A stretch of 64,000 nucleotides of DNA, taken from positions 434,001 through 498,000 of the forward strand of contig NZ_FSQT01000002.1 of assembly GCF_900143515.1 (NCBI RefSeq), written 5' to 3'. A model generated the notes under the pieces. It saw only the letters and a program-made list of their open reading frames with translations. It ran no database searches and was not told the origin of the DNA. The translations under genes and the position numbers were made by a program. Positions 54,470 to 63,814 of the stretch are shown piece after piece; position 1 is the first letter of the stretch, and each line of letters begins with the position of its first letter. The DNA comes from Micromonospora cremea. GTDB taxonomy: Bacteria; Actinomycetota; Actinomycetes; Mycobacteriales; Micromonosporaceae.

Positions 54470-56119
54470 TCAGGCGACGGGCTCCCGGGCGGAGTCGGCG
54501 TCGCGCTCGGTGCCGGGGGCGACCCGGGGGTCACCCTCGTCGGCGAAGTAGTCGTCCGGCGTGGTGCCGTCGACCCCCTCGGCCACCTTGGCGGCGCGCA
54601 CGGCCAGCGTCACCAGCGCCGCGACCGCCAGGTTCACCAGCACCGCCACGATGCCCACGTAGATCGTCTTGGTGGTGTCGAAACCGAACTCCGACAGCGG
54701 GAACGCCGAGCCACCGAAGTGCTTCCGGGTGGGGCTCGCCACCTGGTAGAGCATCCACATGCCCAGCCCCATGCCGACCGCCCAGCCGACGATCAGGCCG
54801 GCGCGGTGGAACCAGCGGGTGTAGAGACCCAGCGCCACCGCCGGCAGCGTCTGGAGGATGATCACGCCGCCGATCAGCTGGAGGTCGATGGAGAACTGCG
54901 GGTCGAGGAAGACGATGCAGGCCACCGCGCCGACCTTCACCACCAGCGAGGTGATCTTCGAGACGTTCGCCTCCTGCGCCGGGCTGGCGTCCCGCTTCAG
55001 GTACTCCTTGTAGATGTTGCGGGTGAACAGGTTCGCCGCCGCGATCGACATGATCGCCGCCGGCACCAGCGCGCCGATGCCGATCGCCGCGTACGCCACA
55101 CCCGCGAACCAGTCCGGGAACTGCTGGTCGAAGAGCAGCGGCACGATGGTGTTGTTGTCCACGCTGCCGGCCGACGCCCCCGGCAGCGGCTTCACGCCGG
55201 CCGCGATCGCCATGTAACCGAGCAGCGCGATCAGCCCGAGCAGCAGGCTGTACGCCGGCAGCGCCGACATGTTCCGCTTGATCACGTCGCGGTTCCGGCT
55301 GGCCAGCACGCCGGTGATGCTGTGCGGGTAGAGGAAGAGCGCCAGCGCCGAGCCGAACGCCAGCGTGACGTACTGGAGTTGGTTGTTGCCGTTGAGCAGG
55401 ATCCCGTCGTTCGGGTTGGGCGAGGCGTCGAACTTCGCGTCCGCGGCGGCGAAGATGTCGCCCCAGCCGCCCAGCTTGTACGGCAGGTAGATGATCGCCA
55501 CCAGGATCACGATGTAGATCAGCGTGTCCTTGACGAACGCGATCAGCGCCGGCGCGCGCAGCCCCGACTGGTAGGTGTAGGCGGCCAGGATGGCGAACGC
55601 GATGATGATCGGCAGGTGCCGGGCCAGTGCGTTGTCGCCGGTCACCCCCATCGTCTTGAGGACCGCCTCGATGCCGACCAGCTGCAACGCGATGTACGGC
55701 ATGGTGGCCACGATGCCGGTGATCGCGATCAGCAGCGCCAGCACCGGCGAGTCGAACCGGTTGCGGACGAAGTCGGCCGGGGTGACGAACCCGTGCCGGT
55801 GCGACACCGACCAGAGCCGGACCAGCACCAGGAAGACCAGCGGGTAGATCACGATCGTGTACGGCACGGCGAAGAACCCTGCCGCGCCAGCCCCGAACAT
55901 CAGCGCCGGCACCGCCACGAAGGTGTACGCGGTGTAGAGGTCACCCCCGACCAGGAACCAGGTGATCCAGCCGCCGAAGCTGCGCCCGCCCAGCCCCCAC
56001 TCGTCGAGGTGGGCCATGTCCTTCGGGGCACGCCAGCGGGCGGCCACGAAGCCCATCGCGCTGACCAGCAGAAAGAGCAGGGAGAAAACGATGATCTCGG
56101 TGAGATGGTCGCGCCACAT
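54470..56119 (-). CDS. sodium:solute symporter (SSS family, monocarboxylate-type)
   Basis: 549 residues, 13 membrane segments. Family signature RSFGGWITWFLVGGDLYTAY near the N-terminus, and GALVPAAIMSIAAANLFTRN. Resembles the MctP/MctC branch that takes up acetate, pyruvate, propionate or amino acids with a cation. Start overlaps the stop of the small DUF3311 gene (TGATG), as in other members of this pair, which supports a functional complex. Confidence 0.9.
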   Translation of the reverse strand: MWRDHLTEIIVFSLLFLLVSAMGFVAARWRAPKDMAHLDEWGLGGRSFGGWITWFLVGGDLYTAYTFVAVPALMFGAGAAGFFAVPYTIVIYPLVFLVLVRLWSVSHRHGFVTPADFVRNRFDSPVLALLIAITGIVATMPYIALQLVGIEAVLKTMGVTGDNALARHLPIIIAFAILAAYTYQSGLRAPALIAFVKDTLIYIVILVAIIYLPYKLGGWGDIFAAADAKFDASPNPNDGILLNGNNQLQYVTLAFGSALALFLYPHSITGVLASRNRDVIKRNMSALPAYSLLLGLIALLGYMAIAAGVKPLPGASAGSVDNNTIVPLLFDQQFPDWFAGVAYAAIGIGALVPAAIMSIAAANLFTRNIYKEYLKRDASPAQEANVSKITSLVVKVGAVACIVFLDPQFSIDLQLIGGVIILQTLPAVALGLYTRWFHRAGLIVGWAVGMGLGMWMLYQVASPTRKHFGGSAFPLSEFGFDTTKTIYVGIVAVLVNLAVAALVTLAVRAAKVAEGVDGTTPDDYFADEGDPRVAPGTERDADSAREPVA

Positions 56120-56361
56120 CAGCGCTCACCCCGCTTCTTCGTCATCTGGTAGACCAGCGTCGTGGTGGCAACGCCGAGAAGGATCCAGGCCAGTTGAAGC
56201 CAGTAGTAACGCGGGAAACCGAAGATCCGGGGCGAGTCGCCGTTGAAGAAGGCCGGGATCAGCGGCACCACGATGGGAATGAAGAGCAACCAGTTCCAGG
56301 GGCTGTGGTCCTTCGCCCTGGACGGCGCCGTGGTGGGCGCCTCCGGTTCCGGTGCAGCCAT
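56119..56361 (-). CDS. DUF3311 small membrane subunit of the symporter
   Basis: 80 residues, two membrane segments (NWLLFIPIVVPLIPAFFNGD and LQLAWILLGVATTTLVYQMT) and a basic end (KKRGER). DUF3311 proteins are encoded just before SSS symporters and are thought to assist them. ATG with GGAGGT about 10 nt upstream. One-base overlap with the symporter gene. Confidence 0.88.
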   Translation of the reverse strand: MAAPEPEAPTTAPSRAKDHSPWNWLLFIPIVVPLIPAFFNGDSPRIFGFPRYYWLQLAWILLGVATTTLVYQMTKKRGER

Positions 56362-56525
56362 GTGACACACCTCCGGGAAGTCGTGGCTCGCGATGTAACG
56401 GCCGGAGGCTACGACTCTGTGACCGCTGTCACGCGCGCTGCGCGGAGGGTGCTGCGCCGAGCGGCCGACGGCATGCGCCGAACGGCGCAGGCGGTCGGGC
56501 GGACGGGCGTGGAGGTACGGCCGGA

Positions 56526-57683
56526 TCAGCCGGCGGAGAGGTGCGCGGTGTCGTTGACCGTGCGCACCGCGACGCCGCCGTCGGGCCACATGTCGAGCAC
56601 CGAGATGCCGGCCGCGTCCAGGAAGAGCCGGTGCAGGAAGGCGTCGCTGGCCGCGAGCGCGTCCCGCAGCACCAGCTTGATCGGCGAGACGTGCGAGACG
56701 ACCACCACGGTCTCCCCGGGGTACGCCTTGAGCAGCCCGGCGACCACCCGGTGGCAACGCTCGGCCACGTGGGTGAACGATTCACCGCCCGGCGGGGCGA
56801 TCCGGGGTGAGGCGAGCCAGGCGTCCATCTCGCCCGGCCACTGCGCGCGCACCTCGGCGAAGGTGCGCCCCTCCCAGTCCCCGAAGTCGCACTCGATCAG
56901 GTCGTCCTCGGTGCGTACCGGCACGTCACCGAGCGCCCCGGCGATCGCCGCCGCGGTCTGCGTACACCGGGACAGCGGTGAGCTGAGCACGGCCGCGACG
57001 GACGGGGCCAGCGCGGCCACCCGGGTCGCGGTGGCCCGGACCTGGGCCCGGCCGCGCTCGGAGAGCGGCACGTCGCCCCGGCCGGAGTAGCGCCGCTGCT
57101 CGGTGTACGCGGTCTCGCCGTGCCGGACCAGGATCAGCCGGGTGGCGGTGAAGCTCGGTCGCGGCTCCCAGGAGGCCGGCGCGGTCGCCGGGTCGCTGGC
57201 GGTGGTCGTCGCCGCGGGCCGGCCGGCGGCAGCATCCATCACGGCGGTGGTCGACGTCGGCGCGGGCCGCCCGGCGGCAGCGTCCATCGCGGCGTTGGCC
57301 AGCGCGTCCGCGTGCCGGTTCTGCTCGCGGGGGATCCAGGCGAACCGGACCGCCGCGAACCGGCCCACCAGCCCGGCCGCCTGGGCGGCGAGCGGTCGCA
57401 GGCCGGGGTGCTTGATCTGCCACCGGCCGCACATCTGCTCGACCACCAGCTTCGAGTCCATCCGGACGTCCACCTCGGCGGCGCCCAGCTCGGCGGCGGC
57501 CGTCAGCCCGGCGATCAGCCCCTGGTACTCGGCGACGTTGTTGGTCGCCGTACCGATCGACTCGGAACGGTCGGCGAGCACCTCGCCGGTCTCCGGGTCG
57601 CGCACCACCGCGCCGTAGCCGGCCGGGCCCGGGTTGCCCCGGGACCCGCCGTCGGCCTCGACGACGACCACGCGCGGCGCCAC
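56526..57683 (-). CDS. bifunctional RNase H / histidine phosphatase (CobC-like)
   Basis: 385 residues. N-terminal RNase HI domain with DEDD residues (EADGGSRGNPGPAGYGAVVR, NNVAEYQGLIAGL, DSKLVVEQM, NRHADALANAAM). C-terminal histidine phosphatase with RHG motif LILVRHGETAYTEQRRYSGR and the second histidine in VVVVSHVSPIKLVLRD. The linker holds two copies of MDAAAGRPA. Orthologues of this fusion (Rv2228c type) remove RNA from hybrids and dephosphorylate alpha-ribazole phosphate for cobalamin. Last gene of a three-gene operon. Confidence 0.92.
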   Translation of the reverse strand: MAPRVVVVEADGGSRGNPGPAGYGAVVRDPETGEVLADRSESIGTATNNVAEYQGLIAGLTAAAELGAAEVDVRMDSKLVVEQMCGRWQIKHPGLRPLAAQAAGLVGRFAAVRFAWIPREQNRHADALANAAMDAAAGRPAPTSTTAVMDAAAGRPAATTTASDPATAPASWEPRPSFTATRLILVRHGETAYTEQRRYSGRGDVPLSERGRAQVRATATRVAALAPSVAAVLSSPLSRCTQTAAAIAGALGDVPVRTEDDLIECDFGDWEGRTFAEVRAQWPGEMDAWLASPRIAPPGGESFTHVAERCHRVVAGLLKAYPGETVVVVSHVSPIKLVLRDALAASDAFLHRLFLDAAGISVLDMWPDGGVAVRTVNDTAHLSAG

Positions 57684-57686
57684 GAC

Positions 57687-58424
57687 CTACAGGCCCGACT
57701 CGTTGGTGCGGACCATGATCCGCCGGCAGTCCTCGCAGCGCACCACCTCGTCCGGCGCGGCCTTGCGGATCCGGGCCAGGTCGGCGCCGGAGAGCTCCAA
57801 CCGGCAGCCGCCGCAGCGGCCTGCGGTGAGCAGCGCGGCGCCCAGCCCGGTGTCCTGGCGGATCTTGTCGTAGAGGGTGACCAGCTCGCTCGGGAGGTCG
57901 GCGGCGAGTGGCTGGCGGGCCCCCCGCTTGAACTCCTCCTCCTTGGCGATCTCGGCCAACGCGTCGTCCCGGCGCTGCTCGGTCGCGGCCCGCTTCTCCC
58001 GGGTGTCGGCCAGCCGCTGCTCCACGCCGTCCAGCACGCTCTGCGCGGTCTCCCGCTGCTCCAACAGCTCCAGCTCGGCGTCCTCCAGGTCGCTCTGGCG
58101 CCGGTTCAGCGAGACCAGCTCGTGCTGGAGCGCCTCCAGCTCCCGGGCCGGCCCGGTGCCGGCGGCAAGCCGGTTCTGGTCCTTCTCCTTGCGGGCCCGG
58201 ACCTGCTCGACGTCCTTCTCCAGCCGGGCGATGTCGCGGTCCAGGTCGTCGACCGCCACCTGGGCGCGGACCCGCTCGTCCTCCAGCGACGACAGCTCCC
58301 GGGCCAGCGCCTCCAGCTCGGCCCGCTCGGGCAGCGAACGCCGGCGGTGGGCGAGCTGGGCGAGGTTGGTGTCGATCGCCTGGAGGTCGAGCAGGCGGCG
58401 CTGCACCTGGGGGTCAGCCTTCAC
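57687..58424 (-). CDS. coiled-coil protein with C-terminal C4 zinc ribbon
   Basis: 245 residues: a long coiled coil from about 5 to 180 (LEALARELSSLEDERVRAQV, EALQHELVSLNRRQSDLEDA) and a zinc ribbon CGGC...CEDC near the end. Matches the DUF164/CdsZ-like family found between nif3 and the RNase H fusion in Actinobacteria; function poorly known, possibly RNA or ribosome-related. The GTG at 58424 has AAGGAG 7 nt upstream and lies inside the nif3 gene (11-nt overlap). Confidence 0.88.
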   Translation of the reverse strand: MKADPQVQRRLLDLQAIDTNLAQLAHRRRSLPERAELEALARELSSLEDERVRAQVAVDDLDRDIARLEKDVEQVRARKEKDQNRLAAGTGPARELEALQHELVSLNRRQSDLEDAELELLEQRETAQSVLDGVEQRLADTREKRAATEQRRDDALAEIAKEEEFKRGARQPLAADLPSELVTLYDKIRQDTGLGAALLTAGRCGGCRLELSGADLARIRKAAPDEVVRCEDCRRIMVRTNESGL

Positions 58425-59286
58425 GGTCGGGCTCCTTGTCGTCCACAACGGGTGCGGCGGCGTGTACGGTCCACGGGTCGGTGTCCAGGTCGGACACCAG
58501 CGTCTCGACGCCCGGCGCCTCCCGCAGGACGGCGGCCAGGTCGTCCAGCCACGGTCGTTCAGTCGCCCAGTGGGCGGCGTCGATCAGGGCGGGACCATCG
58601 GCGGCGAGGTGCTCGCCGGCCGGATGGTGCCGCAGGTCGGCGGTGAGGAACGCGTCCACCCCGGCGGCGGTCGCGGCGCCGAGGAAGCTGTCCCCCGACC
58701 CGCCGCTGACGGCGAGGGTACGAACCATACGCCCGGGATCCCCCGCGGCGCGAACTCCCCACGACGTGACGGGAAGCACCGCGGCGGCGTGCCGGGTCAG
58801 CTCGGCGAGGGTCATCGGGCGGGGCAGCTCGCCGATCCGGCCGATACCCCGGTCGTCGCCGTACGCGGGCGACCCGGGCGCGGGCCGGCGCAGCGGGCGC
58901 AACCCGGTCAGCCCGAACCGGGCGGCGAGGGCATCGGAGACGCCCGGGGAGGCCACGTCGGCGTTGGTGTGCGCCACGTAGAGCGCCACCCCGGCCCGGA
59001 TCAACTGATGGACGATCCGCCCCTTGAACGTCGTCGGGGCGACCGAGGAGACCCCGCGCAGCAGCAGCGGGTGATGCGCCACGATCATGTCGACGCCGGC
59101 GGCCAGCGCCTCGGCGACCGTCTCGGGCACCACGTCGACCACGCAGAGCACCCGGTGGACCGGGGCGGTCGGCTCGCCGAGCACCAGACCCACCCGGTCC
59201 CACTCCTCCGCCCAGACCGGCGGGTAGCGCCGTTCCAGCTCGGCCACCACGTCGGTCACCGTGGGGGTGGATCCGAATACGCTCAC
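58414..59286 (-). CDS. Nif3-like dinuclear metal-centre protein
   Basis: 290 residues. Metal ligands in MIVAHHPLLLRG, HTNADVASPG and DLRHHPAGEH as in the NIF3/YbgI family. Hexameric proteins of uncertain activity (possible GTP cyclohydrolase I type IB-like or cofactor-related role). First gene of the operon with the zinc-ribbon and RNase H fusion genes. Confidence 0.9.
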   Translation of the reverse strand: MSVFGSTPTVTDVVAELERRYPPVWAEEWDRVGLVLGEPTAPVHRVLCVVDVVPETVAEALAAGVDMIVAHHPLLLRGVSSVAPTTFKGRIVHQLIRAGVALYVAHTNADVASPGVSDALAARFGLTGLRPLRRPAPGSPAYGDDRGIGRIGELPRPMTLAELTRHAAAVLPVTSWGVRAAGDPGRMVRTLAVSGGSGDSFLGAATAAGVDAFLTADLRHHPAGEHLAADGPALIDAAHWATERPWLDDLAAVLREAPGVETLVSDLDTDPWTVHAAAPVVDDKEPDREG

Positions 59287-59412
59287 GGCGGGCCAGCTTA
59301 CCGTCGCGCGGGCCGTCGGGCGGCGACGCCCGGCCGGGCCGCGCCGGGCGGGCGGCGAGCCGGGCGCCCCCGCGCGACGATCAGGCGGCGAGCCGGACGC
59401 GCCCGCCGACGG

Positions 59413-59985
59413 TCAGGCGGCGCGGCGGGAGCCGGCGAGCAGTGCGGCCAGCGGCATCTGCCAGGGGAACGCGTGCAGGTGCTGCTCGCCCGTCCCCGGC
59501 GGGTGCAGGGCGACCACGTGATCACCGAAGAGCACCGTGATCCCCCATTCGGCCAGTCGCGCCACGCCGGCCCGGAACGCCGGGTGGGCGGCCATCGCGG
59601 CGTTGGTGTACGGCACCGCCACGATGGGGACGCCCTTGCCCTGCGCCTCGACCAGCAGGCCGAGCGCGAGGGTGTCGGCGATCCCGGCCGCCCACTTGTT
59701 GACCGTGTTGACGGTGGCCGGACAGACGATCATGGCGTCGGCTGGCGGCAGCACGTCCGGGTCACCGGGGTTCTTGTAGTGCGTCCGCACCGGGTGGCCC
59801 GTCTGCCGGATCAGGGCGGACCTGTCGACGAACTTGGCGCCGTCCGGCGTGGCGACCACGCAGACCTCCCAGCCGTCCTGCTGGGCGAGGTCGACCAGAC
59901 GGCCGACGTGCCGGGCCAGCGGCGAACCGCAGACGATGACGTAGAGCACCTCGCGGTGCCCGCTGGTGCGCTGTGAACCGGCCAT
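59413..59985 (-). CDS. flavoprotein (phosphopantothenoylcysteine decarboxylase-like fold)
   Basis: 190 residues. LYVIVCGSPLARHVGRLVDL at the N-terminus, then PADAMIVCPATVNTVNKWAA, the FMN-binding PxxxNxW-like block, and VPYTNAAMAAHP. HFCD-fold flavoprotein, likely binding FMN; whether it decarboxylates anything is unknown. Follows the XRE regulator by 16 nt; such pairs recur in Micromonospora and Streptomyces. Confidence 0.82.
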   Translation of the reverse strand: MAGSQRTSGHREVLYVIVCGSPLARHVGRLVDLAQQDGWEVCVVATPDGAKFVDRSALIRQTGHPVRTHYKNPGDPDVLPPADAMIVCPATVNTVNKWAAGIADTLALGLLVEAQGKGVPIVAVPYTNAAMAAHPAFRAGVARLAEWGITVLFGDHVVALHPPGTGEQHLHAFPWQMPLAALLAGSRRAA

Positions 59986-60001
59986 CAAACCGGCTCCGCG
60001 C

Positions 60002-61231
60002 TCATACCCCTACTCCCATGTGCTCAGCCAACTCCGCTACCGGAGAAGGCGGCGCACCACGTGTGCGACGCAGGATGTCCGCCATCACCTCGTGCGCGAT
60101 CGGCCGGCAGCGGATCTCCGACGGGGCGAGCCGGTCGCCGCGCAGCAGCATCTCGCCCGCGTTCGCCACGTCGCCGACCTGGGCGAAACCGCGGGCGATG
60201 TCGAGCAGGTGGTGCGCCCGGCGCTCGGGCAGCAACGCGTTGAAGGTGGGCTCCACGATGCGCAGCTGGTGCACCTCCACCGCCCGCCCCCCGTCGCCCA
60301 GCTCCACCGCGGCCGCGGCCCGGTGCAGCTCCACATTGGTCGGGCCGAACGAGGTCCAGTAGTGGTTGTGGTCGCCGCCGAGCAGCGTGGCCGCCTCCTC
60401 GGCGCCGTTGATGAGGTCGTCGACGGTGGCCGAGTCACCGATCCGCGAGGCGGCCATCGCGCCCTGGAGCAGCAGCATCCCGTAGACGGAGAGCCGGGCC
60501 GGGGAGGCGTCGTTGCCGCCACAGGGTGCGAGCCGGTTGGCGATGGTGACGTTCAGCTCCAGCGCCGGACGGGCGCGGCCCATCGCGACCAGCGCGTTGC
60601 ACACCCGGGTGGTGGCGATGCCGGCCAGCAGCGGATCGTCGGCCCGCTGGGCCACCGCCATCGATCGGTCCGCGGCCAGCCAGGCCAGCTCGCACTCGCC
60701 GAGCTTGCGCAGCACCGAGGAGGCGATCTGGTAGACCTGCCCGAGCAGGTGCGCGGCCTCCGGGGCCTGCTCGCCGCCGTAGCCGGCGTCGGCGGCCTGA
60801 GCGTCGCGCAGCAGCTTTGGCAGCGCCCGGGTGAGCATCCCGTAGCGGCCGTACTGGTAGGCGAGCCAGGCGTGGTTGACGGCCTTGCGCATGTCGTCCA
60901 GCGGCGGCGGGTACGGCGCCGCGTCGAAGTACGCGCTCATCGAGTCGTACCGCTCCAGCGCCGCCCTGATCTCCTGCACCTCGACCTGGTCGATGCAGTT
61001 CAGCGCGTCGGTCCGCCGCTCCGGGTCCTTGCCCATCAGCAGCTGCACGTCCACCTGGAGGATGTCGGCGATCTCGTAGAGGACCGAGAACTTGTCCAAC
61101 CGACGGACGCCGCGCTCGACCTTGTCCACCCAGCTCTTCGACTTGCCTAACCGGTCCGCGAAGACCTGCTGCGACATCTTGCGTCGCCCCCGCCAGTAGG
61201 CCACTCGCCGCCCTATGGGTAGCTCGTCCAT
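60002..61231 (-). CDS. XRE family regulator with TPR-like domain
   Basis: 409 residues. N-terminal helix-turn-helix (MSQQVFADRLGKSKSWVDKV) and a long helical sensor domain with TPR-like repeats (LGQVYQIASSVLRKLGECEL). No enzymatic motifs. It probably binds a signal peptide or small molecule and controls the flavoprotein gene downstream and the divergent prim-pol-like gene. A perfect palindrome lies between the divergent genes (61369-61385). The ATG at 61231 has GGGGAG beside it. Confidence 0.85.
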   Translation of the reverse strand: MDELPIGRRVAYWRGRRKMSQQVFADRLGKSKSWVDKVERGVRRLDKFSVLYEIADILQVDVQLLMGKDPERRTDALNCIDQVEVQEIRAALERYDSMSAYFDAAPYPPPLDDMRKAVNHAWLAYQYGRYGMLTRALPKLLRDAQAADAGYGGEQAPEAAHLLGQVYQIASSVLRKLGECELAWLAADRSMAVAQRADDPLLAGIATTRVCNALVAMGRARPALELNVTIANRLAPCGGNDASPARLSVYGMLLLQGAMAASRIGDSATVDDLINGAEEAATLLGGDHNHYWTSFGPTNVELHRAAAAVELGDGGRAVEVHQLRIVEPTFNALLPERRAHHLLDIARGFAQVGDVANAGEMLLRGDRLAPSEIRCRPIAHEVMADILRRTRGAPPSPVAELAEHMGVGV

Positions 61232-61368
61232 CTCCCCATCCCTCCCCCCTGCCGCCCCGGCAATCGGGCCGGGGCGATGTCCGCGGGTGCGGCGATTCTT
61301 TTTCATCTTCCAGGTTTTCGCTGGTCGCACAGCCTGTGCGTCAGCCGTACAGCCAATCCTCGTACTTT

Positions 61369-61385
61369 TCGTGCAAGTTGCACGA
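61369..61385. promoter_or_regulatory. perfect 17-bp palindrome, candidate operator of the XRE regulator
   Basis: TCGTGCAAGTTGCACGA, symmetric around one base, in the AT-richer 240-bp gap between divergent genes. Confidence 0.55.
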
Positions 61386-61472
61386 GCCGTTCGTCAACCT
61401 CAACGATCGTGGGTTACGGCAGTGACGGTGCTCGACATGCGACCTGGCGTTCGCCGGGCCCGATGAGGGGAG

Positions 61473-62153
61473 ATGGCACACATGTGGGGGAACGTCGGAC
61501 CGCGCGTCGCCGAACTGTCGCCGTTGGAACGGGTCCGGCTGCGCCGGGTCGCCGTGCGGTACGCCGCGCACGGCTGGGAGGTGACCCCGGGGGCCTGTCT
61601 GGCCCGCAGCCGGTTCGTGTGCGGCCGGGCCGGCTGCCCCACCGTGGGCTGCCACCCGGCCCTGGAGAACTGGGAGCTGGCCGCGAGCGCCGACCCGGCC
61701 CGGGTGGCCACCTGGTGGCGGAGCCGCCCGCACGGCGTGCTGTTGCCCACCGGTCGGGCCTTCGACGTGCTGGAGGTGCCGGCCCACCTCGGCCGGCACG
61801 TGCTCGACTCCGTGCAGACCCACCCGGCCGGCACCGGCGTACGCGGGCCGGTGCTGGTCACCCCCACCGGGCGCTGGATGTTCCTCGTCCGCCCCGGTGA
61901 TCCGCTCCGGCCGGAGCTGGAGCACTGCTTCCACGTGGTCCGGCACGGGCCGGGCTCGTGGATCCCGGCGCCGCCCACCCGGCTGCCGGAGGGGACGGTC
62001 CGCTGGGCGGTCGCCCCGGAGCAGGCCCGCTGGCAGCTCCCGGATTCCTACCTGGTGCAGAACACGTTGATCGAGGCGCTGCGCGCCACCGGGGTGACAC
62101 TCATCCCCGACCTGCTCCCCGGTCACCTGCCGCTGCCCCGGCGGGGCATGTGA
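61473..62153 (+). CDS. bifunctional DNA primase/polymerase N-terminal-domain-like protein
   Basis: 226 residues. RRVAVRYAAHGWEVTPGACL and a cysteine cluster (CGRAGCPTVGCHPAL) resemble the small archaeo-eukaryotic prim-pol domain; WRSRPHGVLLPTGRAFDVLE follows, but the catalytic DxD is replaced (FDVLEVP), so polymerase activity is doubtful. Many actinomycetes carry such stand-alone copies next to an XRE regulator. ATG with GAGGGGAG about 6 nt upstream. Confidence 0.75.
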   Translation: MAHMWGNVGPRVAELSPLERVRLRRVAVRYAAHGWEVTPGACLARSRFVCGRAGCPTVGCHPALENWELAASADPARVATWWRSRPHGVLLPTGRAFDVLEVPAHLGRHVLDSVQTHPAGTGVRGPVLVTPTGRWMFLVRPGDPLRPELEHCFHVVRHGPGSWIPAPPTRLPEGTVRWAVAPEQARWQLPDSYLVQNTLIEALRATGVTLIPDLLPGHLPLPRRGM

Positions 62154-62267
62154 ACCGGGCCGCCGCGCGGCCCCGGCAGCCGATTCCATCCGGTCGTCGG
62201 CAGCGTCGCCGGGGCGCCGGTCCTCGTTGACAGGAGGACGGCGCGAACGCGCGCCACGAGCGGGGGA

Positions 62268-62432
62268 ATGATGTCCACGGACGACAGAGCGTCTCATCCC
62301 GGCGGCACCGAACCGCCCCGTCGCAGCCACCCGCGGCACCGCTGGGCCGGCACCCGCCCGTCCGGCTCGCGCCCCGGCCGGCCCCGCCCCACCGGCTCCC
62401 GCCCCGCCGGCACCCACCGACCCCTCCGCTAG
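62268..62432 (+). CDS. possible small Arg/Pro-rich protein
   Basis: 54 codons from ATG to TAG, GGGGGA just upstream; the product is MMSTDDRASHPGG followed by Arg, Pro, Gly and His repeats. No family; codon pattern is ambiguous, and it could be non-coding. Overlaps the end of apbE by 4 nt. Confidence 0.3.
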   Translation: MMSTDDRASHPGGTEPPRRSHPRHRWAGTRPSGSRPGRPRPTGSRPAGTHRPLR

Positions 62433-63199
62433 TCCGTCAGGGGAAGCGCGGTGGATTGCAGCTGGTAGGCGTCGTCGGTGATGACGGCGTGGGTGTGGTC
62501 GGCGAGCTTGTCCAGCCAGCCGATGCCGGCGACCCCCATGGCCAGGGCCGCGGTGGCGTACGCGTCGGCCACCCCGAGGTCGGTGCCGACCACCGTCACC
62601 GAGCGCAGCCCACCGGCCGGCGCGCCCCGGCGCGGGTCCAGCACGTGCCGGCCCCGCTCGTAGACACCGGAGGTGGCCACGGCCAGGTCGGTCCCCGCGA
62701 GCACCAGGCAGGTCGCCATCGGGTCCCACGGGTGCCGGATGCCGATCCGCCACGGCTCCCCCGACGGGGAGTGGCCGCGCACCCGCACGTCGCCGCCGGC
62801 GTTCACGCAGTGGTTCGGCGCGCCGGCCGCGAGCAGCCGGTCCGAGGCGACCTGCGCCGCCCAGCCCTTGACGAAGCCGGACGGATCGAGCCGGCCGGTG
62901 GCGTACGCGTCGAAGAACCCGTCGGTGGCGCCCCACAGGTCGGCGCAGGCCTCCAGCACGAACCGCAGGTCCGCCGACGCCTCGGAGAGCAGCACCTCGC
63001 CCCGGTCGAAGCGGCACACCTCGCTGTCCGACCGGTACGTGCTGAACCGGGCGTCCACCTCGCGCATCCAGGTGAAGACCTGATCCGCCAGCTCGTGCAG
63101 GGTCGCCGGCGCCAGGTCGTCGGCGAGATCCAGGGTGATCGCCGTACCCATCATCTGCTCGACCCGGCACAGCCCGGGTCGGGTCATCGCCGCCGGCAC
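62429..63199 (-). CDS. apbE: FAD:protein FMN transferase
   Basis: About 256 residues (GTG at 63199, or ATG at 63187). ApbE blocks: MGTAITLDLADDLAP, VDARFSTYRSDSEVCRFDRG, GFVKGWAAQVA, NAGGDVRVRG and DAYATAALAMGVAG. Covalently attaches FMN to a threonine of a [ST]GA[ST] motif; the preceding gene product carries SGAT. No signal peptide is visible in the chosen frame. Last gene of the flavinylation operon, one base after the previous stop. Confidence 0.92.
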   Translation of the reverse strand: MPAAMTRPGLCRVEQMMGTAITLDLADDLAPATLHELADQVFTWMREVDARFSTYRSDSEVCRFDRGEVLLSEASADLRFVLEACADLWGATDGFFDAYATGRLDPSGFVKGWAAQVASDRLLAAGAPNHCVNAGGDVRVRGHSPSGEPWRIGIRHPWDPMATCLVLAGTDLAVATSGVYERGRHVLDPRRGAPAGGLRSVTVVGTDLGVADAYATAALAMGVAGIGWLDKLADHTHAVITDDAYQLQSTALPLTD

Positions 63200-63200
63200 G

Positions 63201-63803
63201 TCAGAACGCCTGCTCGATCGCGCCTCGCAGCGACTGCTTGTAGGAGTTGCTGGTCTCGGTGGCGCCGGAGACGGTGTTGAGGTTGGCGCTCTGCTTCTGC
63301 ACCACCTCGCCGCCGGTGCCGTTGTACCTGTCCCGGACGTCGCCGCTGTGGATGTCGGACTCGCCCCCGCTGGGCAGCGACAGCGAGACGGCCTCGACGA
63401 TCCGGTTACCGGAGACCACGATCTGCACCTGCACGTACCCGTACTCGTTGTCCACGCCCGGCCCGGTGACCCGGCGGGTGGTCGGCTGCGGCGCCTTGGT
63501 GGTGGTCCGCGGCGCGGTGGGGGCCTTCGCGGTGGTGCGGGTGCCGGACGGTCGGGCGGTGCTCCTGCTCGGCTTGGGCGACGACGGCGCGTCGGCACTC
63601 ACCGACGGCTTCGGCGCCGCGCCCGGCGGGTCGCCCGCCGCCGCCGGAGCGACGCTCGGGCCCGCACCCTGCGGGGTCGGGTTGACCGGCTGGGCGGCCG
63701 GCAGGTCCTGGGCGACCTGAGTGGTGCCCGGCGAGCCCTTGAGGACCACCAGCGCGGTGGTACTGGCGGCCAGACCGGTGATCGCGAGGAACGCGCGACG
63801 CAT
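63201..63803 (-). CDS. exported FMN-binding-domain protein, ApbE substrate
   Basis: 200 residues. N-terminal signal-anchor (RRAFLAITGLAASTTALVVL), a Pro/Ala/Thr-rich linker of about 90 residues, and a C-terminal FMN-binding domain (GYVQVQIVVSGNRIVEAVSL) with the flavinylation motif VSGATETSNSY. The Thr of SGAT is the expected FMN attachment site. Transfers electrons outside the membrane. GGAAGG precedes the ATG. Confidence 0.9.
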   Translation of the reverse strand: MRRAFLAITGLAASTTALVVLKGSPGTTQVAQDLPAAQPVNPTPQGAGPSVAPAAAGDPPGAAPKPSVSADAPSSPKPSRSTARPSGTRTTAKAPTAPRTTTKAPQPTTRRVTGPGVDNEYGYVQVQIVVSGNRIVEAVSLSLPSGGESDIHSGDVRDRYNGTGGEVVQKQSANLNTVSGATETSNSYKQSLRGAIEQAF

Positions 63804-63814
63804 GCGATGCCTTC

